This document shows, one piece after another, positions 60,594 through 64,000 of a stretch of DNA of 64,000 nucleotides. Both the position numbers and the translations under genes were made by a program. The notes beneath the pieces were generated by a model. The model was not told the origin of the DNA. It did no database searches and was given only the letters and a program-made list of their open reading frames with translations. The DNA lies in assembly GCA_035363095.1 (NCBI GenBank), contig DAOSEK010000001.1, positions 83,540-147,539 of the forward strand, read 5' to 3'. The DNA comes from DAOSEK01 sp035363095. Lineage in GTDB: Archaea > Nanobdellota > Nanobdellia > Woesearchaeales > UBA119. The stretch's first letter is position 1; every line of letters starts with the position of its first letter.

Positions 60594-60947
60594 TTAAAAA
60601 TCTTCGCTATCTTCATAGGATTTTTCTTCTTGGGAGTCATCGGAGTCACTAGCTTCTTCTTCAGAATAATCATCTGAAGTAGTATCTTCTTGGCTTTCTG
60701 AACTAGAATCTCCTGAAGAGCTACCGACAACTTCTCCAAATCCTACTTTCTTAAGGACTTTTGTTACTTTAATCCTAACACTATCCCCTTTACTTACGTT
60801 TGGAATAAATATTACAAAGCCATTAACCTTTGCAATTCCATCCCCTTTTTCTCCATTCCCCTCTATGGTTACATCTATTTCTTCACCAACTCTTACAGGA
60901 GCAAACCTATCAGGTCCCCTGTTAAAACCGTATTTTTCGTTTTGCAT
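60594..60947 (-). CDS. TRAM-domain RNA-binding protein with acidic tail
   Basis: A 117-residue protein: residues about 12-75 form a TRAM domain (VRVGEEIDVTIEGNGEKGDGIAKVNGFVIFIPN, VRIKVTKVLKKVGFGEVV), the small OB-like fold found in MiaB-like tRNA enzymes and in archaeal cold-shock-like RNA chaperones. It is followed by about 40 residues of Ser, Asp and Glu. Single TRAM proteins in archaea act as RNA chaperones; the acidic tail is unusual and may modulate binding. AGGTGA lies before the ATG. Confidence 0.9.
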   Translation of the reverse strand: MQNEKYGFNRGPDRFAPVRVGEEIDVTIEGNGEKGDGIAKVNGFVIFIPNVSKGDSVRIKVTKVLKKVGFGEVVGSSSGDSSSESQEDTTSDDYSEEEASDSDDSQEEKSYEDSEDF

Positions 60948-61082
60948 ATTTCAATTCACCTAAAACTAAAAGACGCGAATAAGCGCGCCTATTTAGGATA
61001 AATCTACAATAAATATTTAAAATTATCTAAAAAAGTTAAGAATATTCACTTTTTTGGGTGGGGTTCTTATCTGTTTGTAGGA

Positions 61083-62144
61083 TTAAATATCTGAAATCTT
61101 GTCTGTTTCAACCACAAAACCTGCTTCTCCTTCGGGTAGATTAGGACTGTCAATTAGTTTTGCTACTCTTGTGTTTTTCTTGCCTTTCCTTAGATACATT
61201 CTAAAGGTGCTTGCGTGTGCTACAATGTGTCCTCCTATTGCAGCGGTTGGATCACCAAAGAATGTATCTGGTCTTGCCATTACCTGATTTGTTACATTTA
61301 CACAAATGTTGTAGGTATCAGCGAGTTTTAGTAATATATGCATATGCCGATTTAGTTTCTGTTGTCTATCAGCTAAGGTGCCTCGCCCTACAAATTCTGC
61401 TCTGAAATGAGCTGTTAGTGAATCAACTACTACCAGTTTCACATCTAGCTTTTGCTTTGTAATTAGATCTTCTATTTTTTCTGCTAAAAGCATCTGATGG
61501 TCTGAGTTGTAAGCCCTTGCGACTTTGATGTGCTGAAGAGCTTGTGTTGGATCAAGCCCTGCTCCTTTTGCATATTGAGCTATTCTTTCAGGTCTAAAGG
61601 TGTTTTCTGTATCTATATAGACTGCATAACAACCAGGATTTTGTTTTTGAACTCTTACACATAAAAGATGAGCAATCTGGGTTTTGCCTGAACCAAACTC
61701 TCCAAAACATTCAGTTATGGCGCCCGATTCGAACCCGCCCCCTAAAAGCTCGTTTAAAGCCTTGCACCCAATGTCTATTTTCATAACACGGGAGCGTTTT
61801 TCTAAGAGAATATCTCCTGATTCAAAACCCATTTCAAGCTTGTTTCTTGCAGCGGAGATGATTCTTCTTGCTACACTGTCTCCTAGAGCGGTTGCATCCA
61901 TTATTTCATCAGGGCTTGCAACTGCAATACTCATCATAGTATCATAGCCTGCTGAAATCAATTTATCAGCAGTAGCTGAGCCAACACCTGGTAATGAAAG
62001 GATATCATCAACTGATACATCAGTATCCTCAAGAGATTGTGGTTTTACTTCAGAATTATTTGTATCACAAGATTTTGAGCCTTGTACTTTTGGCTCTTTA
62101 TTTTTGTCTGCTTTTTCAATTTTCTCTTCTTTTTCTTTTGCCAT
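61083..62144 (-). CDS. radA: DNA repair and recombination protein RadA
   Basis: Archaeal Rad51/RecA strand-exchange protein. A Lys/Glu-rich N-terminal stretch of 40 residues precedes the helix-hairpin-helix (ILSLPGVGSATADKLISAGY, 48-67). The ATPase core has Walker A GEFGSGKT (148-155), YIDTENTFRPERI, Walker B LVVVDSLT and the L2 region NQVMARPDTFFGDPTAAIGGHIVAH. From ATG 62144 it is 353 residues. AAAGGTGAT precedes this ATG, so the GTG three codons upstream is not used. Confidence 0.97.
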   Translation of the reverse strand: MAKEKEEKIEKADKNKEPKVQGSKSCDTNNSEVKPQSLEDTDVSVDDILSLPGVGSATADKLISAGYDTMMSIAVASPDEIMDATALGDSVARRIISAARNKLEMGFESGDILLEKRSRVMKIDIGCKALNELLGGGFESGAITECFGEFGSGKTQIAHLLCVRVQKQNPGCYAVYIDTENTFRPERIAQYAKGAGLDPTQALQHIKVARAYNSDHQMLLAEKIEDLITKQKLDVKLVVVDSLTAHFRAEFVGRGTLADRQQKLNRHMHILLKLADTYNICVNVTNQVMARPDTFFGDPTAAIGGHIVAHASTFRMYLRKGKKNTRVAKLIDSPNLPEGEAGFVVETDKISDI

Positions 62145-62431
62145 AAATATCACCTTTAATAATCTTTTTTTGTTTTATGCAACAATTAAGAGTAAACAAA
62201 GTATTTGTTCTAATAACAAATGAAATGGTGTTGTTTAAAAAACTTTCATAATATTTTTTGTGATTTTTCCTTTTTGAAACACTCAAAATTAAGCTTAATT
62301 TTGAAGTTAATGGTAATATTGAGTTGTAATTGATTATATGTGATTCTTTTATATATCTTTGTTAAGGAGTTGTCCAGTTGTCCTATGTAAAAAAGTTAGG
62401 GTTAAAGGATTTTTTTAAATACTATTTTTCA

Positions 62432-62950
62432 TTAAACTCTTAAAATTACGAGCCATATAACGATTAATATGATTAGCATTGTTATAAATAGTAATGTTTC
62501 TTTAAGGCTTGATGTTTTGATTGTTCCTTTGATTTTTATTGGAAATGGCCAAAAAAGGGATACTCCAGCAGGGGTTAAAGAGTCTAGTATTATATGAGAT
62601 ATCATTCCAAATGAAAAACTGATTAATACTAGGGAGATGAAGGGTTGTTTTTGAAAGATAAGGCTTAGTAATGAGAGGATTAGGGGAATCATTAAGGAAT
62701 GAAAAAGTCCTCTATGTCTGAAGTTTATTTTTGTTAATATGATAGGGATTTTGAGTTTTTTGTTTATGTAAGAGTTTGCAATATCTATGTCTGGGAAGAT
62801 TGAACCGATGATATAAAAAAGGAAATAAATCGGTGAGAATAAGGGGTTAAAAAATTCTTGTAGTAAAGAGCTGTTATTAAGTACTGGAGCTATAAGGATT
62901 GCTAAGGTTAATAATAGGATTGAGAATAATAAGTGGGTGTATAGTTTCAT
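62432..62950 (-). CDS. YdjM/DUF457-type membrane metal-dependent hydrolase
   Basis: A 172-residue integral membrane protein with four to five hydrophobic segments. Metal-site candidates are FPDIDIANSYI (about 53-63), FRHRGLFHSL (about 77-86) and ISHIILDSLTPAGVSLFWPF (about 117-136), the three motifs of the DUF457/YdjM family. Members are membrane-bound hydrolases of uncertain substrate. No SD is obvious before the ATG. Confidence 0.88.
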   Translation of the reverse strand: MKLYTHLLFSILLLTLAILIAPVLNNSSLLQEFFNPLFSPIYFLFYIIGSIFPDIDIANSYINKKLKIPIILTKINFRHRGLFHSLMIPLILSLLSLIFQKQPFISLVLISFSFGMISHIILDSLTPAGVSLFWPFPIKIKGTIKTSSLKETLLFITMLIILIVIWLVILRV

Positions 62951-63051
62951 TTTATGATTGGTAAGGCTTTTATTATAAAATGTTATGGATAATTATTTTA
63001 TTTATAAAATAGGTTTTTTATTAGTTTTTGTGATTGAACCAGTAATTTATA

Positions 63052-63852
63052 TTAATCATCTAATGGGCTTTTGATATTGGTAATGTTTTTTTTTGATACT
63101 TTGGTATAAATCAGGGTTGTGCTAATATCTGAGTGCCCTAGCAATTCCTTGATATAACGAATATCAGTTCCATTTTCTAAAAGATGGGTTGCAAAGGAAT
63201 GCCTTAAAGTGTGTGGGGATACCTTTTTTTTTATTCCTGCTTTTATTCTTGTGTTTTCTACTATTTTTTCAATTGTTCTAATTGTATATTTCTTTTTTCT
63301 GTTTGATAAGAACACATATCCTTCTTTTTTGATGTTTAATGAATTGAGCGCTTTCTTAATTTTTGGCGAAAGCATTACTATTCTATCCTTTTTTCCTTTA
63401 GCCCTTTTGATATGGATTATGTTTCTTTGGAAATCTATGTCTTGCCATTTTAGATTTATTAGCTCACTAACCCGCATACCCGTTCCATAAGCCATTTGAA
63501 TGACCAATCGATGGATTAGGTTTGTTGTTGCAAGTATCATTTCTTTAATTTCTTTTTTGGATAAAACAACGGGAAGTTTTTTTTCTCTTTTTAGGTTTGG
63601 AATGTCCATGTTATCTTTGGAATTCATTGTTTTTAGGTAAAATTTTATTGCAAATCCTGCATTTCTTATTGTTTCATCTGCATGGTTTGTATTGATTAAA
63701 TTAAGAAGATATTCTCTTGGTTTTAAGCCGGATTTAAGGAATTTATCTATATGATAGATGTAGTTTGAGATTGTGTTTTTAGAAAATCCTTTTAGTTTAG
63801 CTTCATTTTCAATTTTAGTTTTCCAATCGGCGTTATTTGAGCTTTTTTCCAT
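63052..63852 (-). CDS. xerA: Xer-type tyrosine recombinase
   Basis: Site-specific recombinase of 266 residues with a SAM-like N-terminal domain (NYIYHIDKFLKSG) and a complete catalytic set: Arg127 (GTGMRVSEL), Lys near 152 (RAKGKKDRIV), His214 and Arg217 (HTLRHSF), His240 (LLGHSDISTT) and Tyr249 (IYTKV). The size and isolated setting fit the chromosomal dimer-resolving XerA of archaea rather than a phage integrase. No dif-like site can be named with confidence in the following 150 nt. TATA-like GTATAAAAC lies about 25-30 nt upstream. Confidence 0.92.
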   Translation of the reverse strand: MEKSSNNADWKTKIENEAKLKGFSKNTISNYIYHIDKFLKSGLKPREYLLNLINTNHADETIRNAGFAIKFYLKTMNSKDNMDIPNLKREKKLPVVLSKKEIKEMILATTNLIHRLVIQMAYGTGMRVSELINLKWQDIDFQRNIIHIKRAKGKKDRIVMLSPKIKKALNSLNIKKEGYVFLSNRKKKYTIRTIEKIVENTRIKAGIKKKVSPHTLRHSFATHLLENGTDIRYIKELLGHSDISTTLIYTKVSKKNITNIKSPLDD

Positions 63853-64000
63853 TAGATAAGTTTTATACTCGATTTATTTAAGTTTTTTTTGTTCGCAAAA
63901 CCCAAAATATTTCGAGTTTAGTGTAATAAAATCGCGATAAATAGGTGTTAAATACAATAAAATTTCCATTTCTTTTTTTTAGTTTTGGGGAGTTCCGTGC

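Noticed and set aside
63853..64000. dif site for the Xer recombinase
   Set aside because: Some AT-rich inverted words are present, but none forms the 11-bp arms with a 6-bp spacer expected for a dif site.

Overview
The window looks like a chromosomal segment from a small-genome, AT-rich DPANN archaeon, most likely in or near Pacearchaeota/Woesearchaeota (placement is inference). The information-processing genes are archaeal: Orc1/Cdc6, a GINS subunit, RadA, RadB, aIF5B, aIF6, EF-2, aEF1B, NAC, prefoldin, FtsY, Sec61beta, Trm1, Dim1/KsgA, archaeal RNase P RNA, and ribosomal proteins L7Ae, S28e, L24e, L35Ae, S7 and S2. Two start styles recur. One is a GGTGA-type Shine-Dalgarno 6-10 nt before the start. 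The other is an apparently leaderless start 25-30 nt after a TATA box. Some metabolic or charging enzymes are of bacterial type (ThrRS, iPGM, PPDK).

Layout. 0-8 kb: truncated TctA-like permease, methyltransferase, methionine aminopeptidase, a degenerate cis-prenyltransferase, and two DUF6311-like membrane paralogues sharing a 181-bp identical block. 8-14 kb: L35Ae, KsgA, MetRS, iPGM and small ORFs. 14-17.4 kb: HIT protein and a patch of unrecognised genes. 17.7-21.5 kb: L7Ae-S28e-L24e-Ndk-EF2 operon. 21.5-29 kb: repeats, tRNA-Arg, aIF6, prefoldin alpha, FtsY, a truncated Hel308-like helicase and GINS. 29-40 kb: ThrRS, Orc1, PPDK, OGG. 39.8-44.4 kb: RNase P RNA, Sec61beta, NAC, zinc ribbon, aEF1B, Trm1. 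45-51 kb: aIF5B, NIP7-like protein, S7 and a nucleoside-deoxyribosyltransferase-like gene enclosed by duplicated S7 3' ends. 51-64 kb: T4-type endonuclease V, YbaK, PyrE-PyrF fusion, CYTH, HAD, IleRS, RadB, S2, TRAM protein, RadA, DUF457 protein and an Xer recombinase.

The most unusual feature is a dispersed family of intergenic multi-hairpin repeats in two related types (A and B), with five A copies and about eight B copies. Both types share a GATTTCATGAAATC palindrome and a CCAAAGTATGCGAATGA-like terminus. One A+B composite ends one base before the stop of the truncated Hel308 gene. Other notable items are the S7 3'-end duplication, the DUF6311 gene conversion tract, two GC-rich structured intergenic candidates near IleRS and S2, and a cis-prenyltransferase homologue lacking its catalytic motifs. 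I saw no CRISPR array, transposase or prophage module.
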